From: Mucilaginibacter rubeus
Lineage (GTDB): Bacteria; Bacteroidota; Bacteroidia; Sphingobacteriales; Sphingobacteriaceae
DNA length: 64,000 nucleotides
Direction: 5' to 3'
Assembly: GCF_014643835.1 (NCBI RefSeq)
Contig: NZ_BMKD01000002.1
Location: 310,001-374,000, forward strand
Position 1 is the stretch's first letter. The number at the start of each line of letters is the position of its first letter. The position numbers and the translations under genes are program-made. The notes beneath the pieces were generated by a model. The model worked only from the letters and a program-made list of their open reading frames with translations. It did not search any database and had not been told where the DNA came from. Of the stretch, positions 34,679-44,399 are shown piece after piece.

Positions 34679-36070
34679 TTGACATTAATAAAATCTATTT
34701 CAGGAATACGCGGCACCATAGGCGGTGCTGTTGGCGATGGTTTAACACCGCTTGATATTGTAAAATTCACTTCGGCCTACGGATCATGGGCTGTAAAAAA
34801 ATCAGGGATTAAAAAGATTGTAGTAGGCCGTGATGCCCGTTTATCGGGTGCTATGGTGAACAATCTTGTTATTGGCACACTGCAGGGTTTGGGGATTGAT
34901 GTTATTGATCTTGGTTTATCAACTACGCCGACTGTTGAGGTTGCCGTTACCGGTGAGCAGGCAGCGGGTGGTATCATCCTTACCGCAAGCCATAACCCAA
35001 AACAATGGAACGCCCTTAAGCTGCTCAATGCAAACGGGGAGTTCATCAGTGATGCCGATGGCAAAGAAGTGCTAACAATTGCCGAATACAGCGACTTTAA
35101 TTATGCCGATGTAAACGATCTGGGTAAAGTTACTCATGATGACACCTGGCTTCAAAAACACATCGATCTTGTACTGGCCTTGCCGCTGGTTGATGTTGAG
35201 GCTATAAAGAAAGCCAACTTTAAAGTGGTAATAGATTGTGTTAACTCAACAGGCGGTATTTTTGTGCCGGCCTTGCTGAAAGCTTTAGGCGTGGAAACCG
35301 TTCACGAACTGTATTGTGAGCCGGATGGCAATTTTCCGCATAATCCTGAGCCGCTTCCCGAAAACCTGATAGCTTTATCAAAAGAGGTTGTGGGTAAACG
35401 TGCCGATTTGGGTATTGCTGTTGATCCGGATGTAGACCGCCTTTGCTTTGTTTGCGAAGATGGTAACATGTTTGGCGAAGAATATACGCTGGTTGCCGTA
35501 GCCGACTATGTTTTGAAAAACAATGTGGGCAACACGGTATCTAACCTGTCATCAACCCGTGCGCTGCGCGACGTAACTGAAAAAGCAGGCGGCGAATACC
35601 ATGCGGCTGCGGTTGGAGAGGTTAACGTGGTTAACAAGATGAAAGAAGTAAACGCTATTATTGGCGGCGAAGGTAATGGCGGCGTTATCTATCCTGAGTT
35701 ACATTATGGTCGTGACGCTTTAGTTGGTATCGCGTTGTTTTTAACTCATCTGGCTAAATATGGTAAGTCGGTTTCGAGTTTGCGCGCGTCATATCCGGGT
35801 TATTTTATTTCAAAAAATAAGATCACTTTAACACCCGAAATGGACATAGACGCCCTTTTGGCGAAAGTTGAAGAAAAATACATCAAGCAGCCCCACTCAA
35901 CAATAGATGGCCTGAAAATAGAATTTGATAAAGAATGGGTACATTTGCGGAGGTCAAACACCGAGCCCATTATCAGGATTTACTCTGAAGGCAATTCTGA
36001 AACCGTGGCAAACGGTTTGGCCAATAAGATCATCATCGATATTAAGGAGATCTTACAGCTGAAAGGTTAA
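34679..36070 (+). CDS. glmM: phosphoglucosamine mutase
   Basis: This enzyme converts glucosamine 6-phosphate to glucosamine 1-phosphate for cell-wall precursors. It is 463 aa. The phosphoserine loop is TASHNPKQWNALK, the metal loop DPDVDRLCF, the sugar loop GGEGNGG, and the phosphate-binding loop RRSNTEPIIRIY. The start codon is TTG: MTLIKSISGIRGTIGG is the normal family N-terminus and no ATG precedes it, so the rare start is well supported. It is a single gene. Confidence 0.94.
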   Translation: MTLIKSISGIRGTIGGAVGDGLTPLDIVKFTSAYGSWAVKKSGIKKIVVGRDARLSGAMVNNLVIGTLQGLGIDVIDLGLSTTPTVEVAVTGEQAAGGIILTASHNPKQWNALKLLNANGEFISDADGKEVLTIAEYSDFNYADVNDLGKVTHDDTWLQKHIDLVLALPLVDVEAIKKANFKVVIDCVNSTGGIFVPALLKALGVETVHELYCEPDGNFPHNPEPLPENLIALSKEVVGKRADLGIAVDPDVDRLCFVCEDGNMFGEEYTLVAVADYVLKNNVGNTVSNLSSTRALRDVTEKAGGEYHAAAVGEVNVVNKMKEVNAIIGGEGNGGVIYPELHYGRDALVGIALFLTHLAKYGKSVSSLRASYPGYFISKNKITLTPEMDIDALLAKVEEKYIKQPHSTIDGLKIEFDKEWVHLRRSNTEPIIRIYSEGNSETVANGLANKIIIDIKEILQLKG

Positions 36071-36190
36071 TTTTACTGGTATTAAAAATAGCAGGCAACC
36101 GGCGGTAAATACCGTTGGTTGCTTGCTTATATATAATTACCGGGCATGTGTTTTGATTTACTGATCCATTAATTTATAAATTTTAAAAAA

Positions 36191-37327
36191 ATGCGCGTTT
36201 ATTTTGATAATGCCGCCACTACGCCGCTTGATCCGGATGTGATGAAGGAGATGTATAAGGTGATGGAAAGCCAGTTTGGTAATCCGTCGTCAATACATGC
36301 CCACGGCAGGGAAGCCCGTACTTTAATTGAGCGTTCGCGGAAAACGATTGCCGGTTTACTGCACACCTCGCCCGCCGAAATCTTTTTTACATCAAGCGGT
36401 ACGGAGGCCGATAATACGGCTATCAGGTGCGGGATCATTGATCACAAAATTACCCATGCTATCACCAGCCCCACCGAGCATCACGCAGTGCTCCACACGC
36501 TGGAAGCAATGGAAAAATCGGGCATTATTAAATTGAGCCTGGTAAACATAAACAGCAAGGGCGTTATTGATTATGATCATCTGGAAACATTATTGAAAGA
36601 AAATGAACGCAGTTTTGTTTCATTAATGCATGCCAATAACGAAATAGGCACCCTATCAGATATGGAGCGCATTGGTGACCTGTGCGAAACATACAATGCC
36701 ATTTATCATTGTGATACTGTGCAAACCATGGGCCATTACCAGCATGACCTGAGCAAGCTTAAAGCTCATTTTGTGGTATGTGCCGGTCATAAATTGCATG
36801 GGCCTAAGGGTGTAGGGTTCCTGCATATCAATCATAAAATCAAAATAAAACCATTTATTTACGGCGGCGCCCAGGAACGCAACATGCGCGGCGGTACCGA
36901 AAATATTTACGGCATAGTAGGTTTGGCCAAAGCGCTTGAACTTGCTTACGGCGAAATGGAACAGCATCAAAACCACATTCAGGGCTTAAAATCATACATG
37001 ATGGAGCAACTGGTTGCTAACGTACCCGGTGTAAGCTTTAACGGCGAAACCGACCCCGAAAAAAGTTTATATACAGTATTGAACGTGGCTTTCCCCGAGA
37101 TGGAAATGAGCGATATGCTGCTGTTTAATCTTGATATTGCCGGTATTTCTGCTTCGGGCGGCAGTGCCTGCAGTTCGGGCAGCGATATTGGTTCTCACGT
37201 GTTAACTGCTATCGGGGCCAGCTCTTCAAGGCCATCGGTTAGGTTCTCGTTCTCAAAGTATAATACAAAAGAAGAAGTTGATTTTGTAGTAGCTAAAGTT
37301 CGCGAGCTTTGTGCTGTGAATGTGTAA
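36191..37327 (+). CDS. cysteine desulfurase (NifS/IscS family)
   Basis: A 378-aa PLP enzyme that takes sulfur from cysteine for Fe-S clusters or thiolated tRNA. It starts VYFDNAATTPLDPDV, has the PLP His in TEHHAV and the Lys in AGHKLHGPKG. The active Cys is in SGGSACSSGS, in the long-loop class I (IscS-like) arrangement. There is no isc operon partner around it; it is followed by a strong terminator. The specific acceptor is unknown. Confidence 0.92.
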   Translation: MRVYFDNAATTPLDPDVMKEMYKVMESQFGNPSSIHAHGREARTLIERSRKTIAGLLHTSPAEIFFTSSGTEADNTAIRCGIIDHKITHAITSPTEHHAVLHTLEAMEKSGIIKLSLVNINSKGVIDYDHLETLLKENERSFVSLMHANNEIGTLSDMERIGDLCETYNAIYHCDTVQTMGHYQHDLSKLKAHFVVCAGHKLHGPKGVGFLHINHKIKIKPFIYGGAQERNMRGGTENIYGIVGLAKALELAYGEMEQHQNHIQGLKSYMMEQLVANVPGVSFNGETDPEKSLYTVLNVAFPEMEMSDMLLFNLDIAGISASGGSACSSGSDIGSHVLTAIGASSSRPSVRFSFSKYNTKEEVDFVVAKVRELCAVNV

Positions 37328-37349
37328 ACTTTGAAAGTACTGATATTAT

Positions 37350-37381
37350 AAACGCCTTAAGGACTGGTTCTTAAGGCGTTT
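37350..37381 (+). terminator. terminator after cysteine desulfurase
   Basis: A perfect 12-bp stem AAACGCCTTAAG / CTTAAGGCGTTT with an 8-nt loop. It starts 23 bases after the stop and ends in T-rich sequence (TTTTACTTT). Confidence 0.8.
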
Positions 37382-37450
37382 TACTTTGATAGGGGCATGC
37401 TGAGTAAATTAAATCCGGGGCCTCTGAAGGTGAAATGACAAAGAGGGCTT

Positions 37451-37520
37451 GTCAGTCTGAGCCCGTCGAAGACTCGTGCGCAGAGGCCTGCCCGCCATAC
37501 TTCGACGGGCTCAGTATGAC
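37451..37520. repeat. GAGCCCGTCGAAG inverted repeat
   Basis: Arms at 37451-37471 and 37500-37520 match at 19 of 21 bases (shared core CTGAGCCCGTCGAAG). It is a dispersed Sphingobacteriaceae-type repeat lying in the convergent gap between the desulfurase and rpoN. Confidence 0.75.
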
Positions 37521-37548
37521 ACCTCTCTTTTTAAGTTGTCATGGGTAA

Positions 37549-37623
37549 CTTGTTTCAGCACCTCATATGCTAAGCACACTGCCAAGCAAATCGCCCACCC
37601 GTCCAGTGGGGTGCTGAAACAAG
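37549..37623. repeat. CTTGTTTCAGCACC inverted repeat
   Basis: Perfect 14-bp arms at 37549-37562 and 37610-37623 enclose a 47-base centre. It lies next to the 37451 repeat, with no spacer gene. A TCTAATCTC direct repeat follows up to 37704. The whole 378-base gap holds no coding signal. Confidence 0.75.
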
Positions 37624-37705
37624 TTCAGCATGACGGTATGGGGGATTTTTCGTTAAGGATCGTGATTTGCAACTAATCTCTAATCTCCGGCCTCTAATCT
37701 CTAAG

Positions 37706-39181
37706 CTACAACTCCTTCCTTAACCTTGCCACCGGGATGTTCATTTGTTCGCGGTATTTGGCTACGGTACGGCGGGCTATGTTGTAGCCGGCATCTTTAA
37801 GAATCTCGGTCAATTTTTCATCAGCAAGCGGATGACGCTTATCTTCTTTGCCGATATGCTCTTCCAAAATCTTTTTAACCTCTTTATTGGATACTTCCTC
37901 GCCGCTCTCGGTTTGGATGGCTTCAGAGAAGAAAGATTTCAGCAGGAAGGTACCAAACTCGGTTTGTACATACTTGGAGTTGGCTACACGGGATACCGTT
38001 GAAATATCCATGCCAATCCTGTCGGCAATGTCTTTCAGGATCATCGGCTTCAGATTTTTATCATCACCGGTAAGGAAAAACTCATACTGGTACTGCATAA
38101 TGGCATTCATGGTTTTGAGCAGCGTTTGCTGGCGCTGTTTAATGGCATCAATAAACCATTTGGCCGAATCAAGCTTTTGCTTTACAAATTGCACTGCTTC
38201 CTTCAGTTTTTTATCCTTTTGGGAAGCCTTGTCATAATGCTGAAACATTTCCTGGTATGAGCGGCTTACTCTAAGTTCGGGGGCGTTTTTTGAATTGAGG
38301 GTAAGGATGAGCACACCATCATTGTTAGTGATATGAAAATCAGGGATCACCTGCATTTGCTTGGTGTTGATTTCGTTTGAATCGCCGGGTTTGGGATTGA
38401 GTTTCAAGATCTCATTGACCACCGCACGCAACTCAACGGAGTTCATATTCAATGATTTTTCAAGCTTATCGTAATGTTTGCGGGTAAACTCATCCAAATA
38501 ATGTTCAACAACCTGTATCGCTTTTTTGATGATAGGGTCGTTTGCATCTTTTTTGCGAAGCTGGATCAGCAGGCATTCCTGTAAGCTGCGCGCGCCCACA
38601 CCGGGAGGGTCAAAGCCCTGGATCACCCTGAGCATCTCTTCTACTTCGTCATCCTCAGCCAATACATTTTGTGAAAATGCAAGGTCGTCGGTTAGCGACA
38701 TGATGGGGCGGCGCAGATAGCCGTCGTCATCAAGGCTGCCTATGATCTGCTTGCCGATCATGAAATCTTTATCACTCAAAGGAAGCAGGTCTAACTGGGC
38801 TTGCAGGCTTTCAAAAAATGAGCTTTGCACAGCAATGGGGATCTCTTTACGCTCATCCTCATCGTCACCATTTTGATCATAGCGCGATCCGTAATCATTT
38901 ACGTTGTCTTCCTGCAGATAGTCGTCAATATTAAATTCATCCATCTCGCCCTTTTCCTCGTCATTGTTATAATTATCTTCGTCGGGGTCGCGGTCAGGAT
39001 ATTGTTCTTCGGGTTCGTTTAGGTTGGTAAGGCTCAGATCTTCAAGTGCGGGGTTTTCTTCCAGTTCTTCTTTTATCCGGGTATCAAGCGAAACAGTAGG
39101 CACCTGCAGCAATTTTATAAATTGTATTTGCTGGGGCGAAAGTTTTTGTAAAAGTTTTTGTTGAAGGTTCTGTTTAAGCAT
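37706..39181 (-). CDS. rpoN: RNA polymerase sigma-54 factor
   Basis: A 491-aa alternative sigma factor. The N-terminal Gln/Leu-rich activator-interacting region is at ~1-45 (LQQKLLQKLSPQQIQFIKLLQVP). An acidic Asp/Glu/Asn linker spans ~60-110. The core-binding domain follows, then the helix-turn-helix (DIADRIGMDISTVSRVANSKYV) and the C-terminal RpoN box ARRTVAKYRE. All domains are present. Sigma-54 activators are not in this window. A Bacteroidota -7 box lies just upstream. Confidence 0.95.
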   Translation of the reverse strand: MLKQNLQQKLLQKLSPQQIQFIKLLQVPTVSLDTRIKEELEENPALEDLSLTNLNEPEEQYPDRDPDEDNYNNDEEKGEMDEFNIDDYLQEDNVNDYGSRYDQNGDDEDERKEIPIAVQSSFFESLQAQLDLLPLSDKDFMIGKQIIGSLDDDGYLRRPIMSLTDDLAFSQNVLAEDDEVEEMLRVIQGFDPPGVGARSLQECLLIQLRKKDANDPIIKKAIQVVEHYLDEFTRKHYDKLEKSLNMNSVELRAVVNEILKLNPKPGDSNEINTKQMQVIPDFHITNNDGVLILTLNSKNAPELRVSRSYQEMFQHYDKASQKDKKLKEAVQFVKQKLDSAKWFIDAIKQRQQTLLKTMNAIMQYQYEFFLTGDDKNLKPMILKDIADRIGMDISTVSRVANSKYVQTEFGTFLLKSFFSEAIQTESGEEVSNKEVKKILEEHIGKEDKRHPLADEKLTEILKDAGYNIARRTVAKYREQMNIPVARLRKEL

Positions 39182-39195
39182 AATTAAGATGTAGC

Positions 39196-39203
39196 CAAAA
39201 ATA
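39196..39203 (-). promoter_or_regulatory. -7 box of rpoN
   Basis: Read on the minus strand, TATTTTTG matches TAnnTTTG 14 bases before the ATG. The -33 region has no clear TTTG. Confidence 0.4.
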
Positions 39204-39357
39204 CATCAAATTAATATTAACTAAAAATTACTTGAGGTATCTGCTTTAAAGTTGTTAAATGTTTTAGGCATGCCAATTGTTTTAGCGCTATCAAAAAAAC
39301 TATATGAATTGATAGTTTATGTAATATTATTAACTTTAAGTAACCAAACTTTAATTT

Positions 39358-39762
39358 ATGGCAATAGTAAAAGAGTTCAAAGAATTTGCAATGCGGGGCA
39401 ACGTGGTTGACCTTGCTGTAGGTGTTATCATTGGCGCTGCTTTTGGTAAAATTGTTACCTCGCTGGTTGCAGATATTATTATGCCGCCTATTGGCATGGC
39501 AACCGGGGGTATTGATTTTAAAGATTTAAAGTATGTACTTAAGCCAGCTGTTGATAAAACACCGGAAACAGCCATCAATTATGGCTTGTTCATCAACAAC
39601 GTGATCGACTTTCTTATAGTTGCTTTTTGTATCTTTTTAATTGTTAAGGCAATCAACTCGCTGAAGAAAAAAGAAGAAGTCGCTCCAGCAGCAGCGCCAG
39701 AACCAACTAAAGAAGAAGTTTTACTTACAGAAATCCGCGATTTACTGGCTAAGAAAGCTTAA
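39358..39762 (+). CDS. mscL: large-conductance mechanosensitive channel
   Basis: This pentameric channel releases osmolytes on hypo-osmotic shock. It is 134 aa. The start [27 protein letters not shown] is the first helix, and IIMPPIG the loop. The second helix is at ~80-100, with the KKKEE cytoplasmic cluster and an acidic C-terminal helix. Length fits the family. It is a single gene with a repeat after it. Confidence 0.96.
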   Translation: MAIVKEFKEFAMRGNVVDLAVGVIIGAAFGKIVTSLVADIIMPPIGMATGGIDFKDLKYVLKPAVDKTPETAINYGLFINNVIDFLIVAFCIFLIVKAINSLKKKEEVAPAAAPEPTKEEVLLTEIRDLLAKKA

Positions 39763-39768
39763 TGGAAT

Positions 39769-39957
39769 TTAGTTCATAGTCGATGGTTCATAGTCGATGG
39801 TTCATAGTTCATAGCTATAAGAAAAACCGCGAACCATAAAATTTGGTAACCATGATTGATAGTTAGGAAATAGTTAATGGTTCATACATAGCCATATAGC
39901 ACAAAAACCATGAACTATGGTCCATCGACTATGAACTATCAACCATGAACTATCAAA
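39769..39957. repeat. TAGTTCATAGTCGATGG inverted repeat
   Basis: Words of the type TTCATAGTCGATGG are tandem on the left (39770-39824) and their inverse (CCATCGACTATGAAC) on the right (39907-39956). It fills the mscL-ChaN gap, and the ChaN stop codon (TGA, 39953-39955) lies inside it. Confidence 0.7.
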
Positions 39958-40831
39958 AAGTTTTGGGCAGCTTAGGATCAGTTAAAATGATATAGTCGGC
40001 CATGCCGACTAATTTGCTCCAGTCGGGCTTGTCAAAACTATCATCCATATAGGTTGCTATGTTAAGCACACGTAATTTGGGTGCGTATTTTTTAAGCTGA
40101 GCTACCGCGCCCAGTTTTTCTTCACTGTGAAAGCCGCCGTTAAGCTGCAATACTTTAAAACCGGAATGGTTTTTCAGGAATTTCGCTATCGACCAGCCCA
40201 TCGTAGCATCCCAAAGGTTTTGCGATTGGTAAATCTGCATGCCCGGCATTGAGGCATGACCTCCCATTATTTTAGCAAATTTATCATAATAAGCTCCGGT
40301 AGCGGTATCAATTGGCAGTGGTGCAAGATAGCTTTTAGCCTGGGCATCAAGCTGCTTTAAAGCGTCAAGTCCACCGCGTGTAACCATGTTAGTATAGCGG
40401 GTTGGGGCGTTGGCTGCTATTACCGGCAGATGATTGGATTTGGCAAGTTCAATAAGCGGTTTGTAATCCTTATAATTTGGCCAGGTACGCGCATCTGTTA
40501 CCAGATTTTTTTCGCGAATAAGCCCCGCGAGATATTCATTCAGCACCAGCTGACAGTCAGTTTGAAACATCTCCATGGAAAGCGCTGTTTTCTGCGGATA
40601 TTTTTCCGAAAGCTTTTTGAACAAGCTAAATTCCAGGTAGTGCGCTGTTGAATCATTATGCTCTTCGCCAAAGAAAATCACGTCGGCATTGGCCATATCA
40701 TTAACAATATCGTCGGGCGTGATGGTCTTTTGCGCGGATGTGCTGTAAATTTTATAATGTGTTGCAGGTAGCTCCTGCGCTATGGTAACGGCCGATAGAA
40801 ATATGAATATTACGGAAAGGATTAATTTCAT
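39953..40831 (-). CDS. ChaN-like protein
   Basis: A 292-aa exported protein of the ChaN (haem-binding lipoprotein-like) family. Signal peptide MKLILSVIFIFLSAVTIAQ; no lipobox Cys was seen, so it is likely periplasmic. Family motifs are DVIFFGEEHND near residue 50, SMEMFQTDCQ, and GGFHSE with ALNGGF-like ends. ChaN of Campylobacter binds haem pairs; the role in this organism is unknown. The stop codon is inside a repeat. Confidence 0.82.
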   Translation of the reverse strand: MKLILSVIFIFLSAVTIAQELPATHYKIYSTSAQKTITPDDIVNDMANADVIFFGEEHNDSTAHYLEFSLFKKLSEKYPQKTALSMEMFQTDCQLVLNEYLAGLIREKNLVTDARTWPNYKDYKPLIELAKSNHLPVIAANAPTRYTNMVTRGGLDALKQLDAQAKSYLAPLPIDTATGAYYDKFAKIMGGHASMPGMQIYQSQNLWDATMGWSIAKFLKNHSGFKVLQLNGGFHSEEKLGAVAQLKKYAPKLRVLNIATYMDDSFDKPDWSKLVGMADYIILTDPKLPKTF

Positions 40832-41215
40832 TTGTTAGGATAAGCTGTTGAATTTACACTTTGTTAATGATTCGGACCTGTTTATTCAGCTTTTTTTAAT
40901 AAATGCACACTTCGCGAGTGCACATTGTTGCAAAATCTGAATCTGTAACAAATAATTAATGTTAAATTTAACTTTTTATTTAATTTGATTTGGAATGATA
41001 GCTTGCCGCTGTTATTTAGTTCAGATAATGAACAGGATTTCGAATTTAATTATTGCGCGTACAATTAGTTTTCCGAAAAAAGAGCCGCTGATTTACAGCC
41101 GCCGGGCGGCGGTACACATGTTATTATAAATAAGAAAAATAGTGTTTGAATTATTAAATAAAATAACTACATTTGCGCTCTTGTTTTAAAAAGACGAATA
41201 GAATAAAATATAGCC
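40832..41215. other. non-coding region upstream of rpmH
   Basis: This 384-base A/T-rich gap holds the rpmH promoter and one small G/C palindrome (GCCGCC-GG-GCGGC, near 41100). No other ORF or RNA is supported. Confidence 0.6.
41145..41175 (+). promoter_or_regulatory. rpmH promoter
   Basis: TTTG at 41145-41148 and TACATTTG at 41168-41175 are separated by 19 bases. This is a textbook Bacteroidota -33/-7 pair. Transcription would start near 41180. Confidence 0.8.
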
Positions 41216-41374
41216 ATGAAAAGAACGTTTCAGCCTTCTCAAAGAAAAAGAAGAAATAAACACGGTTTCCGTGAACGCATGTCAACTGCTAACGGTAGGA
41301 GAGTATTAGCAGCCAGAAGAGCTAAAGGCAGAAAAAGGTTAACTGTTTCTGACGAAGGCAGGCACAAAGCATAA
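41216..41374 (+). CDS. rpmH: 50S ribosomal protein L34
   Basis: A 52-aa, very basic protein ([20 protein letters not shown]...), typical of L34: about a third Arg or Lys. It starts with the family motif KRTFQPS and ends in DEGRHKA. Too short for a 60-aa cut-off. It begins the usual rpmH-rnpA-yidD order, from a strong promoter. Confidence 0.97.
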   Translation: MKRTFQPSQRKRRNKHGFRERMSTANGRRVLAARRAKGRKRLTVSDEGRHKA

Positions 41375-41441
41375 TTGAGGTTGCCCTACCCTATTTATAA
41401 GGGTTTGGAACCGCTTATCTGCTTTATCCTTCGGTTCAAAA

Positions 41442-41855
41442 ATGGCAACTATGTATACTTTTAAAAAAGAAGAACGGTTATGTAACAAGAGGCTTATTGA
41501 CAAGCTTTTTCATAACGGTTCTTCTTTTTTATGTTATCCCTTCCGGGTATCCTGGCTTGTCAATTCCGAGCCACAGGCCTATCCTGCGCAAATTCTTTTT
41601 TCCGTTCCTAAAAAGCGTTATAAGCACGCTGTCGACCGTAATTTGGTAAAACGTCTGATGCGCGAAGCGTACAGGCTCCACAAACAGCAGCATCTTTATG
41701 ATATTCTGCAGCAATCGGATAAAAAGGTAATTGTTTCGGTAGGCTATGTAGGCAAAGAAATTGAACCATACCTTTTCATCGAAAAAAAAATGCTGAGGAT
41801 GCTCGCCCAGCTTTCCGGTGAGTTAACTGCTGCAATACCCGTCACAGCTAATTAA
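41442..41855 (+). CDS. rnpA: ribonuclease P protein component
   Basis: This small basic subunit of RNase P helps 5' processing of tRNA. It is 137 aa with [17 protein letters not shown] and the RNR-type motif [13 protein letters not shown] (~66-78). It follows rpmH by 67 bases, and yidD starts one base after its stop. An ATG three codons in is an equally good start. Confidence 0.92.
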   Translation: MATMYTFKKEERLCNKRLIDKLFHNGSSFLCYPFRVSWLVNSEPQAYPAQILFSVPKKRYKHAVDRNLVKRLMREAYRLHKQQHLYDILQQSDKKVIVSVGYVGKEIEPYLFIEKKMLRMLAQLSGELTAAIPVTAN

Positions 41856-41856
41856 C

Positions 41857-42111
41857 ATGAATGGGCTTATGGATACAATCGCCAGGTTTTTAAAAGCATT
41901 AGTTGAGGGAGTTTTCATCATCCTGATCAAATTTTACCAATATTTTATATCGCCGCTTTCGGCGGCATCATGCCGGTATACACCCACCTGCTCGCAGTAC
42001 GGTGTTGAAGCCATCAGGAAGTATGGTGCTTTTAAAGGTGGTTGGTTAACCATAAAGCGCATTGCCAGTTGTAATCCCTGGGGTGGTCATGGGCATGATC
42101 CGGTACCATAA
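41857..42111 (+). CDS. yidD: membrane protein insertion efficiency factor
   Basis: An 84-aa protein of the YidD family. The signature is [29 protein letters not shown] and [17 protein letters not shown], with three conserved Cys. An N-terminal amphipathic/hydrophobic helix associates with the membrane. It starts one base after rnpA, a coupled arrangement conserved in bacteria. yidC is not nearby. Confidence 0.95.
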   Translation: MNGLMDTIARFLKALVEGVFIILIKFYQYFISPLSAASCRYTPTCSQYGVEAIRKYGAFKGGWLTIKRIASCNPWGGHGHDPVP

Positions 42112-42120
42112 ATTTATAAT

Positions 42121-42813
42121 ATGAGCCTTATACTTCAAATAGAAACAGCAACAACATCCTGCTCGGTAGCACTTGCCCGCGACGGCAAGGTTTTAGGCTT
42201 TAAGCAAATAAATATCCGTAATATCCATGCTGAAGTTATTACTTTATATATCGATGAATTGCTGAATAAATCGGGATTAACTTATAACGAGCTTGATGCT
42301 ATTGCTGTAAGCAGCGGTCCGGGGTCATACACCGGTTTACGGATAGGTGTATCTACCGCCAAAGGATTGTGCTTCGCCCTTGATAAACCTTTGATAGCGG
42401 TTGAAACACTTGAGGCTATGGCTTATGGCGTTATTAACAGCCCGGGGGATGCTACTGATGGTAATATGCTGTTATGCCCGATGATAGATGCCCGCCGAAT
42501 GGAGGTTTATACAGCATTATTTGATGCTGCCGGCAACAGGGTGCGTGAAACAGCTGCTGATATTATAGAAGGAAACAGCTTTGCCAACTATTTGAAAGAC
42601 CATCAGATCCTGTTTTTTGGTGATGGTGCCGAAAAATGCAAAGCTGTTTTAAGTGAAAGCCCAAATGCTTTGTTTTTGGATGATTTTGTAAATTCGGCAA
42701 CATATCTTACTCAAAAAGCAGCTCAAAAATTTGCTGATGGCGCATTTGAAGATGTAGCTTATTACGAACCTTACTACCTTAAAGATTTTATAGCCGGGAA
42801 AAAAGCGCTTTAA
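42121..42813 (+). CDS. tsaB: tRNA threonylcarbamoyladenosine biosynthesis protein TsaB
   Basis: This partner of TsaD helps make t6A37 in ANN-decoding tRNAs. It is 230 aa with the ASKHA fold: ILQIETATTSCSVAL and VSSGPGSYTGLRIGVSTAKG. The start follows yidD by 9 bases, so it is probably in the rpmH operon. Its stop overlaps the stop of the convergent DUF5723 gene by 4 bases. Confidence 0.94.
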   Translation: MSLILQIETATTSCSVALARDGKVLGFKQINIRNIHAEVITLYIDELLNKSGLTYNELDAIAVSSGPGSYTGLRIGVSTAKGLCFALDKPLIAVETLEAMAYGVINSPGDATDGNMLLCPMIDARRMEVYTALFDAAGNRVRETAADIIEGNSFANYLKDHQILFFGDGAEKCKAVLSESPNALFLDDFVNSATYLTQKAAQKFADGAFEDVAYYEPYYLKDFIAGKKAL

Positions 42814-44264
42814 TTATTGGTTTTAAAAATACGGCCAAACAAACGGCCCAAAAACCCTTTTTCGCCCATAGGGATATAGCTGGAATTCATTGGATGTTCA
42901 ATTACCCGTCCAAATTTCAGTGAAAAGCCCAGGAAGATATCCGCCCCGCTATAATTGCCTACCCTATTTATTTGATTGGTATTATTTAAAGCGGCCAGAG
43001 TAAGGCGGCCCGTATTTAGTAAGCGTTCGGAACCTATAAAAAATTCGACATTAGGGGATTTTACCATAATTTGTGCGCCGAGATTAAATAATTTATAATC
43101 GTCATAAGTGGCCGTTAAGGTAGCTATCAGGTTGTTTTTCTGTACCGAGTTAACCATTGCTCCGGTAAAACCGGAAAAGAACATTTCTTTTTGGGCTACA
43201 ACTGTTGGGAAATATCTGTATGTTTTTTCATCATCAAGCCAATAGCTTTTGGATACGCTCAATTCGGCTTTGGCATTGGTTTTTGTGTTAAATGAAGTAA
43301 CCATTCCGTTGCCCCTGACCAATTCATATACAGCGTTATATATATTCTCATCACGATGCTGGGATGTAATATCTGTTATATTTGTTGTGTTATTAAAATC
43401 AGTAATGGTTGAGCGCTTGTTCCAGTGAATAAAGCCAAGGTCTTTTATATTACCTTGTATCAGGATCCCATCCTCTGTTCGGTAAGTTGCACCCATTGAT
43501 ATCGCCGCACCTGGGTTGCGAAACGTTGGTAAAAAGTCACGCCCATCCAGTCTGCCGGGCACATAGCTCCTGTAATACCGTCCCCTCATATAAACGTCGG
43601 CATTGTCATTGTCAGGATTTGCCGGGTCCCGGTTAATCTGCAGGCTCGACTCCTCCACATCTATTTTGTTATATTGAACACCAGACAGGTAGCTCAGCTT
43701 AAAGCCTAAGGAGAGTTGTTTATTAACCTGCTCCCGGTAGATATAACTTAACTGGTCATACATCTGCATCCTATAATGGTTGTTGAATATATTATCATAA
43801 TTATCACGCGCAAAATTTGACGGTCCATCAAGAAAAGCTATAGACTCATCGGTGACCAGGCCTTTACCTTCTACTTTGGTTTGGGCCGAAAAGCCCATTT
43901 CAACATTGCCGTTTAAACTGGTGAAAAGTTTAACCATTACCGCATATGCATTGGCGTTTACATTGAAATGATTTAAAGCATTTTGACCGATGCGCAGTGA
44001 TGAGGTATTATAATAAGAAGGGCTTGCAAATGCGCGGCTTTTTAGCGGCCGTTGTATATCGCCGGTTATATAGAAATTAGCATTAAAATTCGGGATTAAA
44101 AAATTGAAAGCTATTTCCCGGCTCGAATCGGGGATAAAGGCTCTTTGTGAAGGATTTTCAAATGAATCGTAAAGGGTGCCGGTATTATACTGCGAAAACT
44201 GTTGAGCCGATACCGATAAAGAATAAAAGATAAAAAAAAGAATAGTAAAGAAGATCTTATTCAT
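42810..44264 (-). CDS. DUF5723 outer-membrane protein
   Basis: A 484-aa exported protein with signal peptide ending at SVSAQQ. It is a beta-rich protein (many alternating strands, no helices) with an OMP-like aromatic pattern. From memory the start QFSQYNTGTLYDSFENPSQRAF fits DUF5723. Such proteins are common in Bacteroidota; the function is not known. The next gene upstream reads the same way, but a 136-base gap separates them. Confidence 0.7.
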   Translation of the reverse strand: MNKIFFTILFFIFYSLSVSAQQFSQYNTGTLYDSFENPSQRAFIPDSSREIAFNFLIPNFNANFYITGDIQRPLKSRAFASPSYYNTSSLRIGQNALNHFNVNANAYAVMVKLFTSLNGNVEMGFSAQTKVEGKGLVTDESIAFLDGPSNFARDNYDNIFNNHYRMQMYDQLSYIYREQVNKQLSLGFKLSYLSGVQYNKIDVEESSLQINRDPANPDNDNADVYMRGRYYRSYVPGRLDGRDFLPTFRNPGAAISMGATYRTEDGILIQGNIKDLGFIHWNKRSTITDFNNTTNITDITSQHRDENIYNAVYELVRGNGMVTSFNTKTNAKAELSVSKSYWLDDEKTYRYFPTVVAQKEMFFSGFTGAMVNSVQKNNLIATLTATYDDYKLFNLGAQIMVKSPNVEFFIGSERLLNTGRLTLAALNNTNQINRVGNYSGADIFLGFSLKFGRVIEHPMNSSYIPMGEKGFLGRLFGRIFKTNN

Positions 44265-44399
44265 AATTGGCCCACATATCTTGCCCGAATTTTCTTAAAG
44301 AAAAGAACTCAAAGCTGATTGTCTGTAAAATTTTTACAAATTGCTATTTGTAATGTTCTACGAAATTGAGCGGGTATTGTTGTGTAAACGTAAATAAAT

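Noticed and set aside
37673-37704. CTAATCTC direct repeats before rpoN stop
   Set aside because: Short, imperfect and without structure; noted only as low-complexity sequence.
41099-41113. G/C palindrome upstream of rpmH as terminator
   Set aside because: No T-tract and no gene ending just before it on either strand.
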